DNA from: Alphaproteobacteria bacterium
Lineage (GTDB): Bacteria > Pseudomonadota > Alphaproteobacteria > Rhodospirillales > Magnetospirillaceae
NCBI GenBank assembly: GCA_021325215.1
Contig: JAJPHO010000129.1
Location: 1 to 43,053 of the forward strand
DNA length: 43,053 bases
Direction: 5' to 3'
Shown: piece after piece, positions 18,210 through 26,233 of the stretch
Layout: each line of letters begins with the position of its first letter
How positions within the stretch are numbered: the first letter of the stretch is position 1
Made by a program: the position numbers and the translations under genes
The notes under the pieces: generated by a model
Database searches by the model: none
Seen by the model: the letters and a program-made list of their open reading frames with translations, nothing else
Told to the model about the DNA's origin: nothing

Positions 18210-19388
18210 ATGCGCGATTTCGATCAAAGCTGGCGTTCGCGTCTCGCGGACCTTTCCGGCCTGGGCCGCCTGAGGCAGCTGGCCGAGAGCCACCGTCTAC
18301 CCGACGGACGCATCGAGCGCGAGGGTTCCCCCCTGCTGGATTTCTCGTCGAACGACTATCTCGGCCTGGCCCGCCACCCCGAGGTCAAGCGTCGCGCCGC
18401 CCAATATCTGGAGCGCTGGGGCGCCGGCAGCGGCGCCTCGCGCCTGGTCACCGGCAATCTTCCTCCCTATGTCTCGATCGAGGCGAAACTGGCCACCGGC
18501 AAAGGCTCCGAAGCCGCTTTGGTGCTGGCTTCCGGCTTCCAGGCCAATGCCGGGCTGCTGCCGGCTTTGCTCGATTCATCGCTGTGGGACAAGCCGCCGG
18601 TGGTGCTGGCCGACAAGCTGAACCATGCCAGCCTGCTGCATGGCGTGGCGGCCTCGGGCGCCAGGCAGGTCCGCTTCCGCCACAACGATATGGGCCATCT
18701 CGAAGATCTGCTGGCCAAACATAGCGGCGACGGCCCCTGCTTCATCGTCACCGAGACGGTCTTCTCGATGGATGGCGACCGCGCCGATCTCGACGCGCTG
18801 GTCGAACTGACCGGCCGCTATGACGCCTTCCTCTATCTCGACGAGGCCCACGCCACCGGCGTGCTGGGACCGGACGGATTCGGACTGGCCCATGGGCTGG
18901 CCGGGCCGAACTGCCTGGTGATGGGCACCTTCTCGAAGGGCATGGGCAGCTTCGGCGCCTATGTGTCCTGCTCGGCCACGCTGAAGGAGTATCTGGTCAA
19001 TCGCTGCGCCGGGCTGATCTATGCCACCGCCTTGCCGCCCGCCACCCTGGGCGCCATCGACGCCGCCCTCGACCTGGTGCCCGGCATGGAGGCGGAGCGT
19101 CTGCATCTCGAAGGATTGGCCGCCAGCTTCCGCACCTTGCTGCGGGCCTCCGGCGAGGATTGCGGCGCCTCCTCGACCCAGATCGTGCCGCTGATGGTCG
19201 GCGAGGAACAGACCGCCCTCGACCTCGCCGGGGCCCTCAAGCGCGAGGGATTGCTGGCCATCGCCATCCGCCCGCCGACGGTTCCGCCGGGCGGCAGCCG
19301 CCTGCGTTTCGCCTTCGCCGCGCACCACACCGATTCCGATGTCGCCCGCCTGACCGAGGCGCTGACCCTGATCCGGGAGGCGGCATGA
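18210..19388 (+). CDS. bioF: 8-amino-7-oxononanoate synthase
   Basis: This 392-residue PLP-dependent alpha-oxoamine synthase condenses pimeloyl-ACP (or -CoA) with alanine to form 8-amino-7-oxononanoate. DFSSNDYLGLA (near 44-54), the GSGASRLVTG block, LDEAHATGVLG and the PLP lysine Lys243 (GTFSKGMGSFG) are all visible. The open frame continues upstream to 17334, but that stretch is antisense to bioB; ATG 18210 fits the family's N-terminus. It is the first gene of bioF-bioH-bioC-bioD-bioA, and its TGA overlaps the next ATG (ATGA). Confidence 0.95.
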   Translation: MRDFDQSWRSRLADLSGLGRLRQLAESHRLPDGRIEREGSPLLDFSSNDYLGLARHPEVKRRAAQYLERWGAGSGASRLVTGNLPPYVSIEAKLATGKGSEAALVLASGFQANAGLLPALLDSSLWDKPPVVLADKLNHASLLHGVAASGARQVRFRHNDMGHLEDLLAKHSGDGPCFIVTETVFSMDGDRADLDALVELTGRYDAFLYLDEAHATGVLGPDGFGLAHGLAGPNCLVMGTFSKGMGSFGAYVSCSATLKEYLVNRCAGLIYATALPPATLGAIDAALDLVPGMEAERLHLEGLAASFRTLLRASGEDCGASSTQIVPLMVGEEQTALDLAGALKREGLLAIAIRPPTVPPGGSRLRFAFAAHHTDSDVARLTEALTLIREAA

Positions 19389-20002
19389 AGCCCCTTCTGG
19401 TGCTGCTGCATGGCTGGGGATATGACGCCTCCTTCTGGCAGCCTTTGATCGCGGCGATGCCCGACATGGATTTCCTGGCGTGGGATCTCGGCTATTACGG
19501 CGAACCCGCCTTGCCGCCGCCCGGGCGTGACGCCATCGCCATCGGCCATTCCTATGGCGTTCTGTGGCTGCTGCGCCATCGCCCCTTCGATTGGCGCGGG
19601 CTGGTCTCGGTCAATGGCTTCACCCGCTATGCCCAGGCGCCCGATCTGCCCCAGGGCGTGCCGCTGCCGCAGATCGACCGGCTGACCGCCAGCCTGAAGG
19701 AAGATGGGCTGGGCTGCCTCGCCGGTTTCCGCCAGCGCTGCGGCGACATGGTGCCCCCGCCCGAAACGCCTGACGCGGAAAAGTTGCTCGACAGTCTCGA
19801 TCATCTGCGTCATTGGGACGAACGGCCGGCGGTTCCCGACCTCGCCCTGTGCGGCGAGGCGGACAAAGTGGTGCCCGCTCCGTTGAGCCGGGCCCTGTTC
19901 CCAGACGGAATCACACGCTGGCATGCGGGCGGTCACCTGCTGCCGCGACAGGACCCGGAGTGGTGCGCGGGCGAAATCCGCACCTGGTTGAAGAGAGTAT
20001 GA
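19385..20002 (+). CDS. BioH-like pimeloyl-ACP methyl ester esterase (alpha/beta hydrolase)
   Basis: This 205-residue alpha/beta hydrolase has LLHGWGYDASFW at the N-terminus and the nucleophile Ser56 in GHSYG. Probable Asp160 (CGEADKVVP) and His184 (HAGGHLLP) complete the triad. Position between bioF and bioC indicates hydrolysis of pimeloyl-ACP methyl ester, ending the BioC-initiated route. It is about 50 residues shorter than E. coli BioH, mainly in the lid region, so it may be one of the isofunctional replacements (BioG, BioK and similar) rather than a BioH orthologue. I leave the symbol blank for that reason. Start and stop both overlap neighbours as ATGA. Confidence 0.8.
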   Translation: MKPLLVLLHGWGYDASFWQPLIAAMPDMDFLAWDLGYYGEPALPPPGRDAIAIGHSYGVLWLLRHRPFDWRGLVSVNGFTRYAQAPDLPQGVPLPQIDRLTASLKEDGLGCLAGFRQRCGDMVPPPETPDAEKLLDSLDHLRHWDERPAVPDLALCGEADKVVPAPLSRALFPDGITRWHAGGHLLPRQDPEWCAGEIRTWLKRV

Positions 20003-20754
20003 TGAACGAGCATAAGGGCCGCATTACCGAGGCCTTCTCCGCCCAGGCCGACGTCTATGACGCCGCCGCCGATCTGCAATGGCTGGTCGCCGAGCGCCTG
20101 GCGGAACAGATCACCGGACGCATCAGGAGGAACCCGAAGCGCATCCTCGAAATCGGCTGCGGCACCGGCTTCCTGAGCGCGAGATTGGCCGACGCCTTCC
20201 CCGAGACGCGGCTGATCCTGACCGACATCGCCCCGACCATGCTGGCGCGCTGCCGCGCCCGCATCGGCGACAAGCACACCTACATGGTGCTGGATGGCGA
20301 GAAGCCGGATGGGCTGGAAGGCGGTTTCGACCTGATCGCCTCGAACCTGGCGTTCCAATGGTTCGTCGACCTGCCGGGCGCGCTCGAACGGCTGGCCGGA
20401 TTGCTGGCGCCGGGCGGGCAGCTGATCTTCGCGACCCTGGGCGCCGAGACCTTCCGCGAATGGCGAAAGGCGCATGAGGCGTTGAATCTCTCCTGCGGCA
20501 CGCCGGTCTATCCCAAGCCGGACGCCTTCCCCTGGCCCGCCCCGCCCATCGAGCACGCTTATACTGACGAGCTGATCCTGCATCCCTATGCCGATGGCCG
20601 CGACTTCGTGAACAGCCTGAAATTGCTGGGCGCCAGCGAACCGGACCCGGGCTACAAGCCGCTGTCGCCGGGCGCCATGCGCCGCCTGCTGACGTCGCTG
20701 GAAGGCGGGTTCGAGGCGACCTATCACATCCTCTACGGCGAGATAAAACGATGA
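19999..20754 (+). CDS. bioC: Malonyl-ACP O-methyltransferase
   Basis: This 251-residue SAM methyltransferase methylates the free carboxyl of malonyl-ACP, which lets fatty acid synthase build the pimeloyl chain. The SAM motif LEIGCGTGFLS (near 52-62), LTDIAPTML, and FDLIASNLAFQWFVD followed by LAPGGQLIFAT are typical of BioC. Two adjacent in-frame ATGs exist at 19999 and 20002; the first overlaps the upstream stop as ATGA and has GAAGAGAG a few bases ahead. After its TGA comes hairpin element D, which separates it from bioD by 136 bp, the only wide gap in an otherwise overlapping operon. Confidence 0.92.
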   Translation: MMNEHKGRITEAFSAQADVYDAAADLQWLVAERLAEQITGRIRRNPKRILEIGCGTGFLSARLADAFPETRLILTDIAPTMLARCRARIGDKHTYMVLDGEKPDGLEGGFDLIASNLAFQWFVDLPGALERLAGLLAPGGQLIFATLGAETFREWRKAHEALNLSCGTPVYPKPDAFPWPAPPIEHAYTDELILHPYADGRDFVNSLKLLGASEPDPGYKPLSPGAMRRLLTSLEGGFEATYHILYGEIKR

Positions 20755-20887
20755 GCAACGAATTCCCCGAATTCGTTGCAGGCGTGCAAGCGCACGCCCG
20801 CGCTGCCGACAGCCGAGGTTACACAGGCGGTATAGCTTGGCGCGTTAGCCCAGCGGCTGGAAGCCGCGCCCGGCGCCTGAGGGACAC
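20755..20887 (+). repeat. Hairpin-rich intergenic element, copy D (between bioC and bioD)
   Basis: Directly after the bioC stop: H0 (20755-20779), perfect 11-bp arms GCAACGAATTC and GAATTCGTTGC around CCC. H1 (20781-20798), perfect 7-bp arms GGCGTGC and GCACGCC around AAGC, the same loop as copy C. Then a less structured stretch, AGCCCA, and H2 (20853-20867), perfect 6-bp arms GCGGCT and AGCCGC around GGA. Last is the box GCCCGGCGCCTGAGGGACA. The GAGGG of the box lies seven bases before the bioD ATG and is its only ribosome binding site. H0 might weaken read-through into bioD-bioA. Confidence 0.68.
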
Positions 20888-20890
20888 AAA

Positions 20891-21490
20891 ATGACTCGGG
20901 TTTTCGTTACCGGCACCGATACCGGCGTCGGCAAGACCTGGGTCTCGGCCTGGCTGACCAGGTCCTGGAGCGCCGCCTATTGGAAGCCGATCCAGTCCGG
21001 CACCATCGAAGGCCGCGACGCCGATCTGGTCAAGCGGATCGCACCGAACGCCACCATCTTCCCTTCGCGCCACGAATTCCCCGATCCGCTGTCGCCCGAC
21101 CAGGCCGCCGCTCGCGTCGGCGTGCGGATCGACCTCGACGATTTCATCTTGCCCGAGCATGACGGGCCGCTGGTGGTCGAGGGGGCCGGCGGATTGCTGG
21201 TGCCGCTCGACGATCTGACCCTGATGGCCGATCTGATGGCGCGGCTCGATCTGCCGCTGGTGCTGGTGGCGCGCTCGGGCCTCGGCACCATCAATCACAC
21301 TCTGCTCAGCGTCGCGGAAATCCGCCGCCGCAAGCTGCCGCTGGAAGGCGTCATTCTGGTCGGCCCCGAGCATCGCGACAATCGCGACGCCATCGAACAT
21401 TGGGGCGGCGTTCCGGTCGTCGCCCAGCTGCCGCCTTTGCCTGACCTCGCCGCGCTGGCCGCCCATCCCGCCACGAGCTGGAGACCGTAA
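20891..21490 (+). CDS. bioD: Dethiobiotin synthetase
   Basis: This 199-residue ATP-dependent carboxylase closes the ureido ring of dethiobiotin from 7,8-diaminononanoate and CO2. The P-loop GTDTGVGKT (8-16), the KPIQSGT substrate segment and EGAGGLLVPLDD are characteristic. Length is slightly below the E. coli enzyme (about 225). The ATG at 20891 uses GAGGG from element D as ribosome binding site. Its TAA overlaps the bioA ATG by one base (TAATG). Confidence 0.94.
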   Translation: MTRVFVTGTDTGVGKTWVSAWLTRSWSAAYWKPIQSGTIEGRDADLVKRIAPNATIFPSRHEFPDPLSPDQAAARVGVRIDLDDFILPEHDGPLVVEGAGGLLVPLDDLTLMADLMARLDLPLVLVARSGLGTINHTLLSVAEIRRRKLPLEGVILVGPEHRDNRDAIEHWGGVPVVAQLPPLPDLAALAAHPATSWRP

Positions 21491-22788
21491 TGACCCCAGA
21501 GTCCATTGGCGCGATCCAGGCGCTGGATAGCCGCCATATCTGGCATCCCTTCTGCCAGGCCGAGACCGGCCCGGCCCTGCCGGTCGCCGTGCGCGCCCAG
21601 GGAGCCTGGATCGAGACCGCGGACGGGAAAAGGGTGACCGATCTGGCGTCGTCCTGGTGGGTCAATCTGCATGGCCATGGCGAACCCTCGATCGCCGCCG
21701 CGGTCGCGCGCCAGGCCGCCGAGATGGAACAGGTGATCTTCGCCGATTTCACCCATGAACCGGCGGCCCGCCTGGCCGCCGGATTGGCCCGGGCGCTGCC
21801 GGGCGACCTCGACAAGGTGTTCTATTCCGACAATGGTTCGACCGCCGTCGAAGTCGCGTTGAAGATGGCGCTGCAATATTTCCAACTGGTCGGCCAGCCG
21901 GGCCGCAAACGGCTGGTCGGCTTCGAGAAGGGCTATCACGGCGACACCGTCGGCGCCATGTCGGTGGGCCACAGCTCGGGCTTTTTCCGCGCCTGGTCGG
22001 GCATGCTGTTCCCGGTCGACACGGTGCCCTTCCCCGCCACCTGGGAAGGCGACGATGCGGTCGAAGCCAAGGAACAGCGCGCTTTGGCCGCACTCGACGC
22101 CACGCTGGCCGACGATGTCGCCGCGGTGATCCTCGAACCCTTGATCCAGGGCGCCGGCGGCATGCGCATGTGCCGCCCGCAATTCCTGCGCGCCGTGGCC
22201 GAGCATGTCCGTGCAGCCGGGGCGCTGCTGATCCTCGACGAAGTGATGACCGGGTTCGGCCGCACCGGCCCGCTGTTCGCCTGCGAACAGGCCGACGTGG
22301 TGCCGGACCTGATCTGCCTGTCGAAAGGCCTGACCGGCGGCTTCCTGCCGATGGGCGCGACGGTGGCCCGCGACGGTTTCTGCCAGGCCTTCATCGGCCA
22401 GACCCTCGACCGCGCCTTCCTGCACGGCCATTCCTACACCGCCAATCCGCTCGGCTGCGCCGCCGGACTGGCCTCGCTGACTCTGCTGACCGGCGACGAA
22501 TGCACCCTGCGCCGCCGCGCGCTGGAGACCGTGCAGACCGAACGGGTCGGCGATCTCGCCCGCCGCCGGCCCGAATTGCACGCCCGCGCCTGCGGCACCA
22601 TCGGCGGCATCGATTTGGGGCAAGGGTCCTATGGCGACGGCTCGGGCAACGCTCTCAAGCAGAAATTCTGGGACGAAGGCATGCTGCTCCGCCCGATCGG
22701 GCCGGCCATCTATTTCCTGCCGCCCTACTGCCTGACGGCAGAAGAGCTGCACAAGGCCTGGGATCTATTGGAATCCGCTCTCGGCTGA
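21490..22788 (+). CDS. bioA: Adenosylmethionine-8-amino-7-oxononanoate aminotransferase
   Basis: This 432-residue class III PLP aminotransferase uses SAM as amino donor to make 7,8-diaminononanoate. HIWHPF at the N-terminus, SSWWVNLHGHGEP, the LDEVMTGFGRTG block and the PLP lysine Lys279 (LSKGLTGGFLP) fit BioA rather than other class III enzymes. It is the last gene of the biotin operon, starting within the bioD stop (TAATG). Its 3' end overlaps the end of the convergent MDR gene by 24 bp, with no room for a separate terminator. Confidence 0.95.
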   Translation: MTPESIGAIQALDSRHIWHPFCQAETGPALPVAVRAQGAWIETADGKRVTDLASSWWVNLHGHGEPSIAAAVARQAAEMEQVIFADFTHEPAARLAAGLARALPGDLDKVFYSDNGSTAVEVALKMALQYFQLVGQPGRKRLVGFEKGYHGDTVGAMSVGHSSGFFRAWSGMLFPVDTVPFPATWEGDDAVEAKEQRALAALDATLADDVAAVILEPLIQGAGGMRMCRPQFLRAVAEHVRAAGALLILDEVMTGFGRTGPLFACEQADVVPDLICLSKGLTGGFLPMGATVARDGFCQAFIGQTLDRAFLHGHSYTANPLGCAAGLASLTLLTGDECTLRRRALETVQTERVGDLARRRPELHARACGTIGGIDLGQGSYGDGSGNALKQKFWDEGMLLRPIGPAIYFLPPYCLTAEELHKAWDLLESALG

Positions 22789-23685
22789 GCCCGCCACGTC
22801 GAGGACGATCTTGCCGCGCACCGGGTGGCTTTCGAGATAAGTCTGCGCCTCGGCCACCAGATCGAGGTCGTAAACGCGGCAGACATGCGGACGAATCCGG
22901 CCCGCCTCGATCCAGCGGCAGATCTCGGCCAATTGCGGCGCATTGGGCTGTACGGTGTAGCGCGAGGCCCGCACGCCGAGCTGCAATGCCTTATATTGCG
23001 ACGGTTCGCTGAGCGGTGAGACCAGGGTGGCACCCCGCGCCAGCACGCCCCAGGAGCGGTCCTGCGTCCTGCCGGCCATCAGGTCGAAGACCAGATTGAC
23101 CCGCTCGCCCATCTCCTCGAAGCGCTCGGTATCCTGGTCGATCACCCGGTCCGCGCCGAGGGACCGGACGAACTCGATTTCGCTGCCGGGCACCGTGGTG
23201 ATGACATGGGCGCCCTTGAGCTTGGCCATCTGCACGGCGAGATGGCCGATGCCGCCGGCGCCGCCATGGATCAGCACCTTCTGGCCGGGCTGCAGGCGGC
23301 CATGCACGAACAGGCCCTGCCAGGCGGTCAGGCCGGCCAGCGGCACCGCGGCGGCGTGGATATGGTCGATATTGCTCGGCTTGAACGCCACCTCGGTGGA
23401 GCGGACCACCACATAATCGGCGTAACCGCCGCGGTCCGGTCCGAGCAGGGCGAAGGCCTCGTCGCCTTTCCGCCAGCTTTTCGCCCTGACCCCGCAGATC
23501 TCCACCACGCCGGAAACGTCGCGTCCCATCGGCGCGGGAAACCGCGCGACCGAGGGGTCGATGGCATTGACCCCGGCGGCGCAGACCCGCAGCACGATCT
23601 CGTCATCGACCGGCTTGGGCATGGGGACATCGTCGATTTCCAGCGCCCCGGGGCCGCCGAAATGATGAATGCGAACAATTTTCAT
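22765..23685 (-). CDS. Zinc-independent MDR family NADP-dependent oxidoreductase (quinone oxidoreductase-like)
   Basis: This 306-residue protein has a GroES-like N-terminal domain (about 1-115) and a Rossmann domain with the nucleotide motif HGGAGGIGHLAVQMAK (near 140-155). The zinc-binding cysteines of alcohol dehydrogenases are absent, as in the quinone-reductase branch. It probably reduces a quinone, enal or similar small molecule with NADPH; the substrate is not determinable. The chosen ATG at 23685 gives the usual MKIVRIHHFGGP start; the longer frame to 23913 runs into the CCA-enzyme gene. No Shine-Dalgarno sequence is visible. A GTGACA/TGTCAC palindrome lies 38-59 bases upstream. Confidence 0.85.
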   Translation of the reverse strand: MKIVRIHHFGGPGALEIDDVPMPKPVDDEIVLRVCAAGVNAIDPSVARFPAPMGRDVSGVVEICGVRAKSWRKGDEAFALLGPDRGGYADYVVVRSTEVAFKPSNIDHIHAAAVPLAGLTAWQGLFVHGRLQPGQKVLIHGGAGGIGHLAVQMAKLKGAHVITTVPGSEIEFVRSLGADRVIDQDTERFEEMGERVNLVFDLMAGRTQDRSWGVLARGATLVSPLSEPSQYKALQLGVRASRYTVQPNAPQLAEICRWIEAGRIRPHVCRVYDLDLVAEAQTYLESHPVRGKIVLDVAGSAESGFQ

Positions 23686-23722
23686 ACTGTTCAGATTTGG
23701 CAAAAATCGGTGGATGCGTCGA

Positions 23723-23744
23723 GCGTGACACCCTTTTGTCACGC
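23723..23744 (-). promoter_or_regulatory. Palindrome/hairpin between the CCA-enzyme gene and the MDR gene
   Basis: GCGTGACA (23723-23730) and TGTCACGC (23737-23744) form a perfect 8-bp inverted repeat with a 6-base centre. It begins three bases after the CCA-enzyme stop codon and lies about 40-60 bases upstream of the MDR start. It could be a terminator for the upstream operon, although the T-run comes 20 bases later on that strand. It could also be a dimer operator controlling the MDR gene; the GTGACA half-sites suit a repressor. Confidence 0.45.
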
Positions 23745-23747
23745 GGG

Positions 23748-25034
23748 TCAGGAACCCTTGAGACGCTCCAATAGTTCCGCCCGGTCCGGACGGAAATCCT
23801 GCTCTTCCCACCACGCGCGTACGGCGTCGAGGCGCCGCCCTACTTCCGGCCCGGCCGGCACGCCCAGCGCCAGCACGTCGTCGCCCCGCACCGGAAAATC
23901 GGGGATGGCCCAATCGTCGATGAGATCGAGCATCGCCATCCAGCGGGCATTGTCGCCCGAGGGGGGATAGCCCTCATCGGCCCGCACATGGGCCCAGGAC
24001 AATAAGGTGAGATCGCGGAAGCGCTCGGCGCCCAGCTGGTAGAGCAAGCGCCGCTGCTGCGGCGGCTCCATCTTGCGGTCGGGCAGGATTTCCGGCGCCG
24101 CCAGGGCGATCAGCCGTTCGGTCTGGGCGTTGGACAGGCGCAGGCGGCCGGCGACGGCGGCGGCATGCTCCGCATCCGGTTTCAGCAGCGCGGCCAGGCG
24201 CCGCAGCGGATCTACGGCGATACCGGGCCGGCGCACGCCGCGGCTTTCCAGGAACGTCAGCGCCCGCACCCGGCCGAGATCGGCGGCGTCGGGCAGTAAT
24301 TCAGCCAGCACGCCATTGCCCTGCATCAGCACCAGGGCCGGCAGCGGATCGGCGGCGGCCAGCAGCTTCATCAGCTCGGCGGCGATGCGCTCGCCCGACA
24401 GTTCCGACAGGCGCCCGGCCCGGGAACGGCAGGCATTGATGGCGGAGATGTCGGCGGGCGGCAGGCCGAAATGGGCGAAGAAGCGGAAATAGCGCAGCAG
24501 GCGCAGCACATCCTCGTCGATGCGCTTCATCGCGTCGCCGACGAAGACGATGCGGCCATCCGCCAGATCGGCGATGCCGCCGAACGGGTCATAGACCTGG
24601 CGGTCGGCGCGACAGGACAGGGCATTGATGGTGAAGTCGCGGCGCGAGGCATCGGCGATCCAATCGTCGGTGAACTGCACCTTGGCATGGCGCCCGTCGG
24701 TCTCGACGTCGCGCCTGAGCGTGGTGATCTCGAAGGATTTGCCGTTCACCACAGCGGTGACGGTGCCGTGCTCGATGCCGGTCGGAATAGCGCGCAGCCC
24801 GGCGTCGGCCAACAGTTCCATCACCCGCTCCGGCGCATCCGGCGTGGCGATATCGACGTCGGTGACCGGACGGCGCGCCAGCGCGTCGCGAACACAGCCG
24901 CCGACGAAGCGAGGGGATGCACCCTGGGCCGACAGCGCCTGCATCACAGCCTTGGTCTCGGCGGCGTCGAGCCAGTCCTGCGGCGGCAATTCGCCGACCG
25001 GCTCGTCGCGGGGCAGATCTTCTAGTCTTTCCAT
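23748..25034 (-). CDS. CCA tRNA nucleotidyltransferase / poly(A) polymerase family protein
   Basis: This 428-residue class II nucleotidyltransferase has the head motif FVGGCVRDAL (43-52) with catalytic Asp59 and Asp61 (TDVDIAT), RRDFTINAL (131-139) and DPFGGIADL, followed by helical neck and body domains. In alphaproteobacteria this single family usually adds CCA to tRNA 3' ends; distinguishing it from a poly(A) polymerase needs more than motifs. ATG 25034 overlaps the end of the nudix gene by 13 bp, which suggests coupled translation. The much longer open frame to 25766 is antisense-like extension through the nudix gene and is rejected. DUF1285-nudix-CCA enzyme is a commonly conserved alphaproteobacterial order. 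Confidence 0.9.
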   Translation of the reverse strand: MERLEDLPRDEPVGELPPQDWLDAAETKAVMQALSAQGASPRFVGGCVRDALARRPVTDVDIATPDAPERVMELLADAGLRAIPTGIEHGTVTAVVNGKSFEITTLRRDVETDGRHAKVQFTDDWIADASRRDFTINALSCRADRQVYDPFGGIADLADGRIVFVGDAMKRIDEDVLRLLRYFRFFAHFGLPPADISAINACRSRAGRLSELSGERIAAELMKLLAAADPLPALVLMQGNGVLAELLPDAADLGRVRALTFLESRGVRRPGIAVDPLRRLAALLKPDAEHAAAVAGRLRLSNAQTERLIALAAPEILPDRKMEPPQQRRLLYQLGAERFRDLTLLSWAHVRADEGYPPSGDNARWMAMLDLIDDWAIPDFPVRGDDVLALGVPAGPEVGRRLDAVRAWWEEQDFRPDRAELLERLKGS

Positions 25035-25708
25035 AAACCCGACAGCACTTCGTAGAGATTGACCAGCATGCCGGCGGTGGCGCCCCAGATGTAACGCTGC
25101 TGGTAGGGAATAGCGTAGAACCAGCGTTTTTCGCCGCTGGGCAGCAGGCGCGAATCGGTCTTGTGATTGGCCGGGTCCATGATGAAAGACAGCGGCACCT
25201 CGAAGATTTCGGCGACCTCGAATTCGTCGGGGGCGAATGTCAGCGGCGGATGCAGCAGCCCGACCACCGGCGTGATGTGGAAGCCGGTCACGGTGGCATA
25301 TTCGTCGAGCCGGCCGATCACGTCGATCGAGCCGCGCGGCAGGCCGGTCTCTTCCTCGGTTTCCCTCAAAGCCGCGGCCCGGGCATCGGCGTCGCCCGGC
25401 TCCATCCGTCCGCCGGGGAAGCTGATCTGGCCGCCATGATGCACGAGATGCGCGGTACGCTGGGTGAGCAGGACGGTCAGCCCCGGGTCGCGCACCACCA
25501 GCGGCACCAGGACGGCGGCTTGCATCAGGGGCGCGGGCTGGCCGACGAAATCGGAAGGCGCTCCTTGCTGCGCGGCGAGACGGCGGGCGGTGAGAATGTC
25601 GGAGCGGCGTTCTCCGCCGAAACCCTGTTCCAGGGCATGTGTCAGCGCCTCGCGCGTCAGGCGGGGATGTCCAGGGGACCCAGCGGAAAGAAAATGCCCT
25701 TGCTCCAT
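25022..25708 (-). CDS. Nudix hydrolase, CoA pyrophosphatase (NudL) type
   Basis: This 228-residue protein carries the nudix box at about 99-121 (GGRMEPGDADA...RETEEETG), preceded by HHGGQISFPGG, the form seen in CoA pyrophosphatases of the NudL/NUDT7 group. Such enzymes split CoA and acyl-CoAs into phosphopantetheine and 3',5'-ADP. An alternative diphosphate substrate cannot be excluded. The ATG at 25708 gives a 52-bp overlap with the end of the DUF1285 gene, unusually long; no alternative GTG or TTG lies in the first 20 codons. It overlaps the CCA-enzyme gene downstream by 13 bp. Confidence 0.88.
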   Translation of the reverse strand: MEQGHFLSAGSPGHPRLTREALTHALEQGFGGERRSDILTARRLAAQQGAPSDFVGQPAPLMQAAVLVPLVVRDPGLTVLLTQRTAHLVHHGGQISFPGGRMEPGDADARAAALRETEEETGLPRGSIDVIGRLDEYATVTGFHITPVVGLLHPPLTFAPDEFEVAEIFEVPLSFIMDPANHKTDSRLLPSGEKRWFYAIPYQQRYIWGATAGMLVNLYEVLSGLWKD

Positions 25709-26196
25709 ACCCCGTACAATCTTTCTCCGTCGATGACGTCCTCGACCCCGAGCCCCACCAACTCATAATAGACCGAACGCGTCAAGCGCGCCTCGAGTCC
25801 ATCCCGCACGCGGAGATAGGGCGGATTGCCTTCCTTCTTGGAGCAAAGACGCAACTGGCCGGGACTGTCCAGGGTTACCAGTTCATCGACATTGGTCCGG
25901 AAACTGAGGGTGCGCTGACGGCCGCAACTGCACGAAAACATCTCGACGGCGAGGAAGGGCACATCCTCGACCTCGATCTCGGCCTCCTCGCAGGGCGTGA
26001 CCAGCCAGTAGGACCCGTCCTCGCGCCGCGTCAGCGTGGTCGCGAAAAGACACACCATCTCTTTGCGGGGAATCGGAGTCCCGTGATAGAACCATTTGCC
26101 GTCCCGGGCGATGCGCATGTCGATCTTACCGCAGATCGTCTTGCTTCTGCCCAGTGGCCCATGGAGGGATTTGGCATCCTCGGCCGTCATCCCCAC
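25657..26196 (-). CDS. DUF1285 family protein
   Basis: This 179-residue soluble protein of the DUF1285 family has no assigned function. Conserved blocks are GKIDMRIARDGKWFYHGTPI near 23-42, CLFATTLTRREDGSYWLVTP and YYELV near the C-terminus. I see no signal peptide, membrane segment or catalytic motif. The track-length start is GTG 26196, with AAGGA five bases upstream; ATG 26190 is two codons in. It is the first gene of a leftward run with nudix and CCA enzyme, and is divergent from moxR across 37 bp. The gene order is recurrent in alphaproteobacteria and suggests a shared, perhaps RNA- or cofactor-linked, housekeeping role. Confidence 0.85.
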   Translation of the reverse strand: MGMTAEDAKSLHGPLGRSKTICGKIDMRIARDGKWFYHGTPIPRKEMVCLFATTLTRREDGSYWLVTPCEEAEIEVEDVPFLAVEMFSCSCGRQRTLSFRTNVDELVTLDSPGQLRLCSKKEGNPPYLRVRDGLEARLTRSVYYELVGLGVEDVIDGERLYGVWSKGIFFPLGPLDIPA

Positions 26197-26233
26197 ATAG
26201 TTCCTTGATGTCCGCTGCGGAGAGTCATTCCAA

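Noticed and set aside
23686-23913. Extended starts for the MDR gene (to 23913), CCA enzyme (to 25766), ChaN-like gene (to 13143), tlyA (to 17283) and cobalamin-binding gene (to 14668)
   Set aside because: Each extension runs through a neighbouring gene or divergent leader in another frame. The internal starts chosen match the family N-termini and give normal overlaps of 1-13 bp or short gaps.
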